Shown here piece by piece: positions 12,301 through 23,756 of a stretch of DNA of 64,000 bases. Source of the DNA: Halictus rubicundus (lineage: Eukaryota; Arthropoda; Insecta; Hymenoptera; Halictidae); the NCBI RefSeq assembly GCF_050948215.1, contig NC_135150.1:19571943-19635942 (forward strand), given 5' to 3'. The position numbers were made by a program, and so were the translations under genes. Each line of letters begins with the position of its first letter. Position 1 is the first letter of the stretch. The notes below the pieces were generated by a model that saw only the letters and a list, made by a program, of their open reading frames with translations, had not been told where the DNA came from and searched no databases.

Positions 12301-15300
12301 AGAACAAGGAGATACAGATTCGAAAGATAGCAAAGAAATACAAGACTCAATATGAGGATCTCGCGAAGACGGTGGAGGAAGAGAAGAGCAGAACCGAGGA
12401 GTCTCGAATGGCAGCTGGCACTTCGAGTAGCGAGGACACCTTGCAGGTATCCCAAGAGCGCGAGGACCAACTGCGAGAAGAGGGTCGAGCGGAATTACGC
12501 CAAGCGAACGTAGAGTTGACTACGAAGGTCGACGAGTTGTCTCGGCAAATGGAGACTGTACAGAGCGAAGCCGAGTTGCTCAAGAAGGAGATAGACACAA
12601 TGAACAAGACCAGCGTAGAGAAAGAGGAGCGTGCCAAGCAGGTGCTGAAAGGTGCCAGAACGAAGATCATGCAGCTGACGGAATCGAAGAAGATCTGCGA
12701 GAAGGAATTGCTCGACTTGAAAGCAAAACTCGAGACAGGTGCTACGGAATCGGACACCACCGAGCACGATGCTCGACTAGTAGCTCTGAAGTCTCAGATG
12801 GAAGGCAGAATCTCCCGCCTGGAGCACGAGAAGGCAGAGATTCAGGCGGAGAAGGAAACTTTGGTGCAAAGGGTCACCCAATTGCAACGGCAGTTGGCTG
12901 GTGTTAGCGGAGTTAGTGCTACCACCGAGCCGCCTACAGCTAACATCAAACCGATGTCCGCTCGAGCAGAGACTCCACTAGCAAGCATTCGCCCGATGAG
13001 CGTCGTCGTGCAGTCTAGAACAGCCGCGGTTCTACCCACCACAGCTAGCGCACCAGTGATGGTAGCGCCTCATCAGCAGCAACAGTCGCAGCAACAAGTA
13101 GTGCACACTACCGAAACCAGCTCTCCGACCAGTAGTCTTCCTGATTTCCAGCCAGCCAGTACCAGTAGCTCGTCGCAGACAGCGCCCAGCACTTTGCGTC
13201 AACTCGTTGTGCAACCCCAACTGAGCGAGTCAGCAGAGTCCACGCAACGAGAGGATCCAGAGAGCGCAGAGACCCTTAATGTTCAACAACAGCAATGTCA
13301 ACAGCAGCAGCAACAACAACAACAACAGCAAACCGTCGCCTTGGTCAGTCCAAGGGTCGAACAACAGCAACAGCAACAACAACCTGCAGCCAGCGATCAA
13401 CAACAGACTGTAGCCAGTAGTTCGACGCAGTCGGTCAGCACGTCTCAAACGTCCACAGGTCACAAGCGACCCAGGACTCTAGATTCGACGGCATCGGGAT
13501 CTGGAATCGAGGGCATGGACCACAGCAGGCAGGAACAGGTGCTGAGCCCTAAAGCCAAACGCAGCAGACAAGAAATGGCGTCCACTGCCAGCGCCAGCGC
13601 CTCAGAGGTCGAGTACCAGGTGAAGTTGGATTGCAAGGATGTTACTATTTATTTGTATTTAATTCTTGCTTTTCGGCTTTACGATTTCTGTTATAATTCT
13701 AATCTTACAGTCGGGGGCAAATACAATATGGGGGGTTATACAATGCATATAGTAAGAGAATTTTGGAATTACAATTAATCTAACTCGCAGTTTCTCATCA
13801 TTTTTACCATTTTGAATTGTTTATAACTCATAGAAATCAACTTTTATAAAACTTTGTGCACGTATATCTCACTTAGATCTATAAAAGGCTTATCTTAAAT
13901 TTTCATTGTAGGCACAGATCAAAAAGTTAAAAATCGTGACTTTTATTTTTTTCTTCGTAATTTTGACCAATGGTCATTTTTAATTAATTTTTGTTCCTAA
14001 TCCTAATATTTCCGAAAACTCAAGTCGTTAGGTCCACTTTTTAAACAATTAGTACTTTTTAAAAGGTTAATTTACTTAATTTTGCTCTCGACTGTATATT
14101 CTATTTTCTTACTCTGCTTCCTCTTTTCATTTTCTCCTTTTTTTAATTTTTTCCATCATACCAATTTTCACACTATTTTGCTATTTCCTACTCTCATACC
14201 TTTGTACATTGCCTCTGTATGCTATTTACGTATCTATTTACATGTTTTGCACATCAAATTGATTTTTTTGTTGATCGTATTCACCTTTTTGTCACCCTTT
14301 TGCAACTCAAGTTTTTCTACAAATGCGTTTTCTTAAGCTCGAAATCACAGAACACGACAAAACGACATGGTATTACTTCATTTGCGTCTACGAGATGAAT
14401 TTGATTTACAAAAAGTTGATTTTGATCTATGAAATGGCGAATTAGATTTGCAAAAAGGTGAATAGGACCTGCAAAGTCTCGCTAGTGCCCGGTTCCCTTT
14501 TCCTCTTAAAAATCCTACATTGTTATACTATTCTCTCTTCTTGCACTCATTGCTTCTTCTCCTTTGGTTTTGCTTTAGCTTCTATTACTCCCACAGGTGT
14601 CGCACTTCGAATTCAGATTTTACTTGAAGTTGAGCGAATCCTACTGACGTTGCACTCAAAAAGCAAACACTTTGCGGTTACTTTAAGTATTTTTTCGAAA
14701 TTCTTTAGAAAACTACTACAAAGAGAAAGTGTGTAGTAGTCTCTAAAATGTACACTTTACTATTTCCACCACCATACTCTTCAATTATGAACCCTACTAA
14801 AGAAGGTTCTTCTGACTCTTCAAACCATGAACTTTTGGTGGATGTTGTTAATCATTCTTGCCACGATTACCTAGAAGAACCATTATACATAGAACTATAT
14901 ATACAGTATACTGTTAAATATTTAACATCTGTCCATTCTTCTACATGAGTTTCGTTTGCAAACAGGTGAATATGATGTGCAAAATGGTGAATTTGGAGAG
15001 CAAGACCTGTAAAATAGAAATTATGAAAGTGTGAATAATGAAATGTCGATTCGATCTTCAGGTACCAACGTCGAGCCAGCGGGATCAGGATGAAGAAGTG
15101 GAGGAGGGCTGTGTGGTTGTAGTAGATTGCGACGAAGGCGAGGGAGGAGGCAACCATCAGACGCAAGAGGAGGAAGAATTTGATAATGACCCGTACGAGA
15201 TGGAGGAGGAAGAAGAGATGCCCTACGAGGTCGAAGGGGAAGTGGAAAGAGACAACAACGAGGTTGAGATCATCATGGGTGAAGATTCTACAAGCGTGGA

Positions 15301-18300
15301 AGTCCCCAGGCAGGCCCAAGTCACTGTACCTACGAATCAGCAGCAACAACAATCTGAAGCGATAAGTAGTGCTGGACCAACCGGAGAACCACCCACGTCA
15401 TTTGCAGCGCGATCATCGCGCGGTATTGCACCTATGCCTAGGCAGCAACAACAGCAACATCTACTTTTGGTTTGTACCTTAGACATATACGCTGCATAAC
15501 TGTTAACACATTATTAGGCAATTTTTGACTTGGGCAATTTTTATTTTGCATCAAATTCCGCAGTCTACACATTATTTATCTATGCAGAAAAGTATATTTA
15601 AAGTGAAACGTTAGATCAAATGTTAGTTTCTCCAGTAAGTGAAGCGTTAAGTTATGACATCAACATGAACCTCTGAAACATTCATGTTTCAGCCACAGCA
15701 GGGATACGAGGACGGTGGCGATGACAGTATAGTGCCCAGTACTCCGACCTTGTTCGTTCCCCGTCGCGGAGATGGATTCGGAGAAGCTGTTAGCTCACCT
15801 CAAGTTCCTCAAGGACGTTTCACCTTCGGAGATTCATCCGCACCTACTACTGCGTCGTCCACCCCTTCCTTGTCGACACCCTCGGGTTCAGCAACCCGAA
15901 CGATATTCGGTTCATCGAGTTCCAGCGTGGCACAAGTGGTTCAGGAGAGTATGGACGATAGTAGAATGGATCTGGTTCAATTGGAAGATGGTGGCACTGG
16001 TCGTAGCGTACCTACAACACCCTTGCAAGTTTCGCCGGCAGCTGATTTACCACCCTCGGTATAAAATCGATCATTGTTAGAGGTGTGCGGGAACCCGAAA
16101 ATGTCGAGTATCACCCGATGATCGGGATGCAGTGCCGGATGAAGGCTCTAAGCACTTAAAAGATTTTGAGGTCCCCTTATATAGGATCACTTGAACACAA
16201 TGTAGGTTGGACCTGTACGATTTCTTAGACAATTTCGTTAATTTGATTAAAAAGTATTTTTAACAAGAGTTACACTTTTTTTCGCCCGCTACTGATTTTC
16301 ATCTTTCCACTAGTGTTTTGTTCTTTCCACTTGCAGACACACACACATAACCACTTAGCAATATTATTACTGTGTAGAAGATGTAAAATTCAGAAAATTT
16401 CTATGGTTCCTCCTTCTCCTGATGTTCGAAGCACGTGCTCAGTTTGTTCATTGTCCGAAAATTGCCCGAAAAAACCCGAATATGTTCGGGAATCCCTAAT
16501 ATTCTTGGGAATAATTCTGAAAATGTCCAGAATCCCGTAACATTCGAGAGCCCGAATATGCTCGGAAATCCCAACGTATTCGAGAATCCCGAAATTTTTG
16601 AGAACTCGAATCAAATTCTCGACCCGTCCCGACCCGAGTTTTTCGGGTTCTCGCACAGCTCTAATCATTGTCTATTCTCATGATGTTCTCGCGTAACAAT
16701 GCGGTACTCTTTTCCAGACGAGCAGTGGACCATCTGAGGAGCAGGAAACATTGGTCTCGGTGACGCCCGCGTCAGTAACAGGTACCACTGTTGTTGGTGA
16801 TACTAGCGAAGAACCTGCGATACCTAGTATACGTGTAGTCGGTGTCGATGATCAGCAACATAGTCAAACTGAAATAATCACAGAATCTATGACACCGACT
16901 GAAGGTAGCGATCACTAACTAATATTACTACGAGTTCGTTAAGAGGTAGTCGCGAGAAATGGTCAAAGTTTATAAATACTTGGTATATCGATATCATCTG
17001 TTTATACCACAGACTGAGTACAGACAGCGGAGCATGTAATACGCATCGATTGCTTGTGTAGGCATGAGTTCGGAGAGCGAGAAGCGTACAGAGGAGGCTG
17101 GTCCTTTGACGTCCGGAGAGGATGACGCGGTGGACACTGGCGAAGGCACTGAGGAGCCTGGAAGCGACATAGTGGAGGACGAAGTGGAGGAGGAGAGTCG
17201 CGAGGCGGAAGCATGCCCATCCAGCAATACACGGCAAAGAGCGATGGCGGCTGCAGCTGCAGCTGCTGCGGCGGCGAACGCTGGAAATGGTACTCCCAGA
17301 ACTGCAACTGCCAGACGATCCTCGCGCTCGCCGTTTAGAGCAGCACGTGGCACTCGGCCTACGCCCATTGTTTGGGAAAGTCAATCTGGCAGGGGTAAGC
17401 GGTTACCAAATTACGGTAACTATTTACAAAAAGACACCTAATTTCAATGACCTTGAAATATGTAGTCAATATTGATAAACAGCGTCCACTTAAGAGGGTA
17501 TTCTTGTTTTACCTTTCCTGCACGAATTTTTAGGAATTTTTTCCAGGATAACTGCCGAGCCTTTTGCATTGGAATTTTGCACACATATTTATTGGTATTT
17601 GAAGTACATGTGTGATTTTGTTTAAACAAAAATAATGAAAATTTCACGAGTTATATATTTTTTTATAGAGGACGTTTTGAAGAGCATGGGTCCACGATCG
17701 TCATAATTCCAGTCTTTCCACTGATCGGAAACAAAAACATGAAGTTGTTTATTATTCAGTCGGAATGTAGTTACGGCCCGAAGTAAACGATATTGAAAAT
17801 CTTGATTATTTACAAAATGGCGGCGTTTTGAAGTCAAATTACCGATTTTTTAATATTTATCGGCCTTTAGCTCGATAAAAAAAAATAAGAAAAAATTAAC
17901 AGATTTAAAATTTTTAAGTCACGCGATAACAGAGTATGTGTACGAGAATACTCCCTTAAGTATCTTCCAGTTGTGATGGTGCAAAAAATATTTTGTACAC
18001 AATTAGAATGGCATCGATAAACGGCTACATTCCAAAGAATATTTTTGCACTGACATTTGAACTGAAATACAGAACAATTCTGTATTTTGGTAATCAGTAA
18101 ACGATTCTTGTATTTCCTGTTACTGTAAAGAAGGCAGAGAATCGTTTTTCTCCATCGACCTCAGTCAAGTTTTCGACATTAAGAATTTTTTCTGCAAAAT
18201 TTGTGTTGGATAGTGTAATTGCTATAAATGCACTAAATCAATACTTTGCTGTGAATGACATTGATATTTCCGAAGGTCAACCTGTGGTTCGTGGAGGACA

Positions 18301-18391
18301 CGCGACAAGAGGGGCCAACGAGACCGGAAGAGGACGTGGAACCAGAGGACGCCGTATGCGCTCGAAATACCCGTCGTACGCGCGATTCTAA
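6378..18391 (+). CDS. Tpr: nucleoprotein TPR (Megator), nuclear basket protein
   Basis: Long coiled-coil protein of the nuclear-pore basket that works in mRNA export surveillance and spindle checkpoint. Sixteen exons: 6378-6549, 6940-7102, 7166-7387, 7457-8016, 8162-8553, 8633-8898, 8976-9502, 9588-10112, 10437-10909, 11002-11448, 11622-13619, 15062-15469, 15693-16058, 16718-16904, 17062-17394 and 18276-18391. All phases agree, giving about 2384 aa (human about 2363). Residues 1-1680 are nearly continuous coiled coil. Then follow a Ser/Thr-rich linker, poly-Gln near 1800-1840, basic NLS-like clusters (HKRPRTLD, PKAKRSRQ), an acidic exon, a poly-Ala run and a basic RG-rich C-terminus (GRGRGTRGRRMRSK). 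The ATG at 6378 is in context aagATGg. The donor after 9502 is non-standard (g|gtgcga). I chose it because it restores the frame into KHEQSL. Confidence 0.93.
8025..8098. mobile_element. hAT-like miniature element fragment in TPR intron 4
   Basis: Starts with TAGAGGTGTGCGAGAAC, the terminus seen in the full elements at 10152 and 16078. It begins eight bases after the exon donor. Its far end (rc of tttctcgagcac) is a degraded mirror of the terminus. The core has been lost. Confidence 0.5.
10152..10381. mobile_element. non-autonomous hAT-type element in TPR intron 8
   Basis: 230-bp element with inverted ends (TAGATGTGCACGAGAACCCG against TAGAAGTGTGCGAGAACCCG) and repeated CCCGA motifs inside. 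It is flanked by a perfect 8-bp duplication, ATAATTAG, at 10144-10151 and 10382-10389. The 8-bp duplication and TAGA/G...GTG ends point to the hAT superfamily. There is no coding capacity. It fills most of the 324-base intron. Confidence 0.8.
11468..11515 (+). mobile_element. mariner-type terminal repeat (solo end) in TPR intron 10
   Basis: TTAGGTTATTGCGTATGAAA followed by TGTCCGATTTT, preceded by TA. It matches the ends of the mariner-like remnants at 37286 and 63413. No opposite end was recognised before the next exon at 11622. Confidence 0.5.
13290..13385 (+). repeat. CAG/CAA tract encoding poly-Gln in TPR
   Basis: Two runs of mixed CAA and CAG codons inside TPR exon 11 (about 11 and 7 Gln in a row). 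Codon mixing suggests an old, fairly stable tract. The adjoining codons are also Gln-rich. Confidence 0.8.
15535..15567. mobile_element. right end of TA-flanked miniature element
   Basis: The signature of the recurring family (caatttttattttgcat, then ccgcagtcta) ends at 15567 in TPR intron 12. The left end was not found, so this is a truncated copy. Confidence 0.5.
16078..16663. mobile_element. non-autonomous hAT-type element in TPR intron 13
   Basis: 586-bp element with ends TAGAGGTGTGCGGGAACCCG and, reversed, TAGAGCTGTGCGAGAACCCG. It has a perfect 8-bp target duplication, ATCATTGT, at 16070-16077 and 16664-16671. It occupies 586 of the 659 intron bases, starting 19 bases after the donor and ending 54 bases before the next exon. 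It is the same family as 10152-10381. The 3' half holds many CCCGAA/TTCGGG units. Confidence 0.82.
17490..17959. mobile_element. TTAA-bounded inverted-repeat element in TPR intron 15
   Basis: TTAA at both ends, with inner inverted ends GAGGGTATTCTTG and, reversed, GGGAGTATTCTCG. About 470 bp with no convincing ORF. The interior (17520-17950) is similar over some 380 bp to 54490-54870, with shared blocks such as GAGTTATATATTTT and ATAGAGGACGTTT. The TTAA duplication suggests piggyBac-type mobilisation. Confidence 0.6.
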
Positions 18392-19568
18392 GTCAAAAAA
18401 GTTGGTTATGTATACGAGATCATGTGAGAGACCACTAATTTTTTACCGTTTTTACGTTCGAACGGTGTAACAGGCTGGCTGGTTGGCTGTTAATATATAT
18501 TAACATTCAAAATGAGAATATTTTTATTTAGTGTTAAACGGTAATTATGTTGTACAGCGAGATCGGTCGACACGATGTTTGTTATTTCTATACGGTAGAA
18601 AACGAAAAAACTGTAATATCGTTCTTGCGACGACGACTGTGTGCATCTTTCTGAACCCGTTGAAAAGATTTTACATGGGATTAGCAGCGGCGGATATGCC
18701 ACTTTCCGTTACATTATTTTCGATAATCGAAAAGAGACATTCCTTTTGTCGGCTTCTATGTTTTCGTTCGTTAAAGCGAACGAATGCACACACGCACTGC
18801 TACGAAAATTACATAGCATTTAAGTACTTTATTTATTTACTTGTAGAAAGTAATTTTTTATTGTGTCATTGAACATTGGCGACATCATCGCATATGAAAC
18901 TAGCGCATATTTCTGTCAGATCAAATTCGTCGATTTTTTTATAGTTCTCCAGTTTTTTGCGGAACTAACATATCTTTAAAGGATTTCATGGACACGGTTT
19001 CTCAGGATGTGTATAAGGCCTCCCTTAATTTCCTTCTTTACGCATATTTTATTTCGTAGTGTTTTTACAGATTTAACTGAATATGCTTACTATGACTTCC
19101 ACGTGTCAGTGATAAATATTAATAAATACTATACAAAATAAATACCTATGATTCGCCAAACGTCCAAACACGGTTCGACATCGATCGCAAAATCAAAATA
19201 AATACGAGGTACCGAGGCACGTACGAATACAACAAATATTTTACATGTACATCAGTCTCTTATTCGATTCGAAGAATTGTCGCACTACTGCCCATTGCTG
19301 TACAGAAGACAGCCGGAAGAAATGCGAGTTTGATTGATTATTAGGTACACATAATGTATCATATTATGAACAAGGTCTGCCTTCTGTACCATAACGGGCA
19401 GTATGTCAATATCTTTCGAATTCATCGATCATCGCGCGAAGGGAGCTAATTTTCAATTGCCGACGAGAATACCTAAATACTGAGTCTCACAGCGCACACA
19501 GAGACATTCAACAATCTACAAGTTTTTCAATAATATCATACCTACGATGTTATTATTACGTCATTAAA
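18392..19568. other. TPR 3' UTR and intergenic DNA
   Basis: No coding signal. AATAAA motifs at 19121-19126 and 19137-19142 are the best poly(A) candidates for TPR, which would give a 3' UTR of about 750 bases. Confidence 0.4.
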
Positions 19569-19647
19569 TTAATCCTTTGCGGTCGAGAACTATTTCAACT
19601 AGCCGTATGATGGCGGTTGTATAGCGGCATCGACCGCAAAGGGTTAA
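19569..19647. mobile_element. 79-bp TTAA-bounded hairpin element
   Basis: TTAA ends with inverted arms TCCTTTGCGGTCGA and, reversed, CCCTTTGCGGTCGA. It is short enough to be a foldback relic of a piggyBac-type miniature element. The same kind of terminus bounds the outer element at 29862-30425. Confidence 0.6.
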
Positions 19648-19703
19648 TATCACAATGGGAAATAGAATAAAGACGCCTCTTCGCTAAAAGAGACACTCGT
19701 ATG

Positions 19704-19899
19704 TAAACTGCGGATCTTTATGTAAAATGTTATGCATTAATTGCAAGAAATAGAAATGGAATGGAAACGTATTTCTTCCTTTAACAATTTCAATGGATTG
19801 AATATAGTACAATAGAATTTTTAAATTCCTCAAATGTGTTTACTGTTTCTTATTCCATCCACGTATTTTTGTCCGAAATGCATAAAAGCCGCACTCGTA
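19704..19899. mobile_element. TA-flanked miniature element (GACTGCGGAT family)
   Basis: Left end TAAACTGCGGATCTTTATG. The right end, reversed, is TACGAGTGCGGCTTTTATGC. It is a diverged copy of the family best seen at 61225-61428. It lies in intergenic DNA between TPR and the PVF-like gene. Confidence 0.55.
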
Positions 19900-20537
19900 T
19901 ACTCCTAACTCCTAACGCGTTAATACGTTTTGGTCCCGTTCAGCTCGCTTCCTGAACTACTAATAGCAATAAATATGACTAGTTGAATCGTGCACTTGGT
20001 CTATTAACGTAATTCCACCTCGAGCAACTCGATCTTGTCAGAAGTAATCCGCACTTTGTCATCGACGCTCTATCGGAAGCGGCAGAATGCTTCCTTCTAA
20101 AACAGGTGTCCGGCGTCGGACACTTGGCGCCGGCCGTTACACGTTGTTGGGCATCGAGCCAATGTTCTTTGCGCGTTGCAGGCTAAATGCACGCGTTGAA
20201 CTAGAAGCCGGCACACCGGATCACCGTGCAACGACCATCAAAACCCGGAAAGACGCGAACGCACCTCGAAACAGTATCCACTTCTGGTCTGTAGTTTATA
20301 ATTTCAACTGAAATTATCTATTCTGAAACGGCCTACAGACGATACGATATGTCTAACTACAAACGGTGCAACTATCGTTGAGACTGTCGTACGACAAATT
20401 TTATCGTCTGTCGATCGATTATTGCCGGTCAACTGTATATTCGCAATTTTTCGCAAATATATTCCCGACACCAGTGTCGCTTTCAGAGCGTAACGTCGAG
20501 TCACGTGGGAACAAGTTGCGATGTCCAAGATCACTGC

Positions 20538-21060
20538 TGTTTACCGCGCTGCTCCACCTTGACCCAGTGTCTCTTGATGCCTCTGGTCTTCCGGCTGAGA
20601 ATTATAGCTCGTGGTAGATTGATGAACAGCAGCCACACTGTTCGCCGTGCAGCAGAGAACGTTCTTCATCCCGGAATATTTGTGAAGTGCACTGGCTTCG
20701 TTTTAAAAATATCCCCGGCCAGCACCGGGCAAAGGTCACGTTAGGCTGCTGGTGTTTCTACCTTGGCCCAGTCTCCCTTCACGATTCTGATCTCCACGCT
20801 GAGTGAATGGGCGTCTCAGGGGTTCACCGCAATGTAGAGAACCTACGCGTCAGATCCTGGAATATAGTCACTTTGAAAATGTCCAGCCTCGGATGAAGGT
20901 TACGTTAGTCGCTTGACGATTACTGATCTCCAAGCTGACGATTTGGGACTCTTCGTGGTAAATTGACGAGTATCAGCCGCCCGAGTGGACGTCGCAGAGG
21001 TTCACCGCAATGTGGTGAACCTAAGCGTCAGGTCCTGGAATATAGTCGCTTCGAAAATGC
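20538..21060 (-). pseudogene. three tandem decayed copies of the PVF cystine-knot segment
   Basis: Read on the minus strand, three blocks resemble residues of the intact gene at 21067-21567. The block nearest the gene (about 20930-21030) reads SSIYHEESQIVSLEIS against SSIFYEEFEIEILSVET, with a stop where the GCC motif should be. The middle block (about 20740-20850) reads LYIAVNP, a stop, then LSVEIRIVKGDWAKVE. The farthest block (about 20538-20640) reads LSRKTRGIKRHWVKVEQRGK, lacking the final CxC and containing a frameshift. All have lost essential cysteines and frame. They lie just 3' of the functional copy in the same orientation, so local tandem duplication is the simplest origin. Confidence 0.75.
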
Positions 21061-21066
21061 TCAGCC

Positions 21067-21567
21067 TCAAACAAAGGTCACGTTGGGCTGGTGGCGCTCC
21101 ATCAACTGTCTATGGTTGACGGTGGTGTTCTCGCAGAAGCATTTTCCGTGCTGTTCCACTCTGATCCATTGTCTCTTGACGCCCCTGGTCTCCACGCTAA
21201 GGATCTCGATCTCGAACTCCTCGTAGAAGATCGAGGATGCTACCGGCGTGCAGCTTTTGTCTGTGCTCTTGCAGCAGCCGGAGTATCCGTCGCAGCGCTT
21301 CACCACAATGTAGAACGGCTGAACGACAGTTTCACCAGGGTTCTGTTGCACGTTCTGCATCAGGTCCCTCAGGTTGTACGCCCGGTTCTGCGGCTCCTTG
21401 CAGAGGAAGCTGCGGGACGCGCTGACTGCTCGCGGCAGATGGATCCTCCGGGTGACACGTTGGTGATGGCCGTCGATCAGCGCCGTCGACGGGACCATGT
21501 TGTCCAGAGTCAACGGGACCAATATCACCAACTTCAGCAGGCAAGCTCTCAATGATCGACTTCTCAT
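21067..21567 (-). CDS. PDGF/VEGF-related growth factor-like protein, single exon
   Basis: Predicted secreted cystine-knot ligand of 166 aa. Residues 1 to about 25 form a hydrophobic signal-like start (LLKLVILVPLTL). The core shows the family pattern: a first Cys in SFLCKEP, then VVKRCDGYSGCCKS, SCTPV, and the closing KCFCE. By VEGF spacing, the second cysteine (one of the interchain bonds) is absent, with an aromatic residue near that position. No intron is needed, unlike the PVF gene at 27418-28661. A TATA box and TCAGT initiator lie upstream at the right spacing, so the gene looks intact and transcribable. It is divergent from the second PVF gene 5.8 kb away. The assignment to the PDGF/VEGF superfamily is firm. 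Orthology to Pvf1, 2 or 3 is not decided. Confidence 0.8.
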   Translation of the reverse strand: MRSRSLRACLLKLVILVPLTLDNMVPSTALIDGHHQRVTRRIHLPRAVSASRSFLCKEPQNRAYNLRDLMQNVQQNPGETVVQPFYIVVKRCDGYSGCCKSTDKSCTPVASSIFYEEFEIEILSVETRGVKRQWIRVEQHGKCFCENTTVNHRQLMERHQPNVTFV

Positions 21568-21689
21568 GCCTCGGATCTGTTAACACCTCTCGATCTCGAT
21601 CTCGTCTAGGAACGAAGCGAGTCAATCACTCGGGACTGCGTAGATCGGTCGCACCACCAGCAGGCTGTCGTAGAATCGAGCGGTAATCG

Positions 21690-21724
21690 ACTGAGTCTTT
21701 CCTGCTGCCAGAAGTGTATTTATA
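21690..21724 (-). promoter_or_regulatory. TATA box plus initiator of the single-exon PVF-like gene
   Basis: On the minus strand TATAAA sits at 21724-21719 within gtataaatac, and TCAGT at 21694-21690. The spacing from the TATA start to the initiator A is about 32 bases, ideal for Pol II. It predicts a 5' UTR of about 125 bases. Confidence 0.6.
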
Positions 21725-21726
21725 CG

Positions 21727-23479
21727 TGGAACAGCCTGCACACATGCTACAACCAGAGAGATGCACACTCATCGATCGGGATCGGTACGCGTCGAGAGGA
21801 AAACGATAAACGAGTCCTACGGTGCAGCTTGTGCAATCCTTCAAAAAACCCGGAATAACCTCCTGCGTGCGTACAGCAGTCGGTCGCCAAGAACGCGTCA
21901 ACGGCCTCTCGGTCTCTTCTTCGTCTCGCCGAGTTCCATGGAGATGTTTCACCACCGACGACGAAAGGCGGCGGTCCCACCTTCTTCCACGTTGGGTTCA
22001 AGGCCGAATTTTTTTAATTAACGAACGATGTCCGCGGACACGCACACCCCCCAGAGTTTTCAATTAGCGTGCAACACTACGCTCGGATTTATTCGCATCC
22101 ATCTGCTCGCCTCGCCGCGATCGACCAACTTTCCGATAACGAGGCGAGAAACACATTTATATCAAGCTCGAACTTCGACTTCCCGTCTATTGATACGACG
22201 CGCAGTGTGGTATTTGGCCAGTTTAGCCGGCCACAAGTCGAAATTTTTAGTTTCTTCAAAATGACTAAAACTGTTTTTTCTCATGAGTAATCTGCAAAAA
22301 TCTTTTGTCAGAAAAAGTAATATATAGTAACAAATAGATGCTTGAAAGTAACCTATTCTCGTGACCAAGCGAAATGTCGGAGAACTTGTGTTGAAGAAGT
22401 GATTTTCTTACAAGTTTAGTGGACAAAGAGGGAGATAAATACATACATAGGATGTAAAGGTAGGTGTATAGAGTAATTTTACGGTTTTATGTTTTATACT
22501 CTTCGGTGGTTTTGGTAGGATAAACAATCGAAAGTAATACCTATATTTTCTTTCGGAAAATCAATATATATCAAACTGTAACTTTTTTACTCCACAAAAC
22601 TCCTCGTTTTTTTCTTACTGATTTTTAATCTGCAAACATTGCTTTATACAATTCTTAAAAGTTTAGGTGCCGGGAAGTGCCTAAATTAAATATTTTTAGC
22701 TGTTTGTGTGATACATATCAGTATAGTCATACGACTGACGTGAGCATAAAATAATTGAGCTGTGAATGATAGATGCTCGGGAGTAATTGAAAGAGAATGA
22801 ATGTTAGTATTGCTGGAATATTTAGTTTATGTTATCTGAAGAATGTAATCGTGGTCTCGCATCGAGTGTCAGTGGTTCTTCGAATACTGTTATGAGCGTC
22901 GCTAAATATCCCTTGCAATAGTAATAAGAAAAAGTGTTTCAAGCAAAAGTTCAACAGTCTTCACACATGTACATACTTCAATATGTAAAATTTTGAAAAA
23001 TTTTTTTATTTTTAAAAATCAAGGTCGCTTTGATTTTTTAAATGATAAATTGCATTTTTGATTTGATAATGTTGCAGGCGCTGTTCAGACGAATTCAACG
23101 ATATATAATGTTATGACCTTGACACTATTATAACGTTGCAATAGTTTTGGCCGGCTAAACTGACCAAATACCCCACTGTGCGAAGCATAAACGCACGAGT
23201 CGCTACAGTATACTCAAGCGCGAATCTTAGTTGGTCTTTATCGCGGATGATAGTTCGCGCGTAGCATTATTTACGATCGGGTTAATCGTGGAAACCGAAA
23301 CTCCTCATCTCATCGAAATTCGAGCGAGTTTTATCATTATCGCAACTTTTACCACTCACGCGTGGGCGAGCGCGGTCGTTGTCAGTTTTCCTGGTTCGAC
23401 CGAGTCGGTGAGTTGATGGGATTGATTCACGTCGGTATGATTCATTGGAGGTTCACTGGATTCGAGCTCCTTCTTAGTT
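21727..23479. other. intergenic DNA without recognised genes
   Basis: Short ORFs here overlap on both strands and show no conserved motifs or coding signal. A TGGCCAGTTTAGCCGGCC motif at about 22214-22231 recurs inverted at about 23148-23168, bounding some 950 bases of A+T-rich sequence. It may be an old element with inverted ends. Confidence 0.35.
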
Positions 23480-23655
23480 AGACCCTGTTCGTATGAGGCG
23501 TTTTGAGGTGCCGGTACAAAGGCGTCGCCATCCCACGTTTCGAAACGCGCGTAAAACAAAACGCTCGAATGCATGTGGACGCGATAAAATGGATGGCGAC
23601 GCCTTTGTACCGGTACCTCGTAACGCGCGTAAAACGCCTCATCTAGATAGGGTCT
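23480..23655. mobile_element. long hairpin, probable miniature inverted-repeat transposon
   Basis: The two halves are near-perfect inverted copies. AGACCCT, TGAGGCGTTTT and GGTGCCGGTACAAAGGCG on the left mirror CGCCTTTGTACCGGTACC, AAAACGCCTCA and AGGGTCT on the right. The arms are over 60 bases with a loop of about 45 bases. No coding capacity. Confidence 0.7.
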
Positions 23656-23756
23656 TACCTTCGGTAAACATTTAAACAGTCATTAATTAAACAAAATTAC
23701 ACCGGTCTCTTTGATCGGCGAAACTGGGGCAAGGCTTTGTGGAACTTGTTTTGCAT

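Noticed and set aside
11805..12767. Minus-strand ORFs rich in Leu inside TPR
   Set aside because: Shadows of the coiled-coil coding sequence; codons for Glu, Gln and Lys read as Leu and Phe on the reverse strand.
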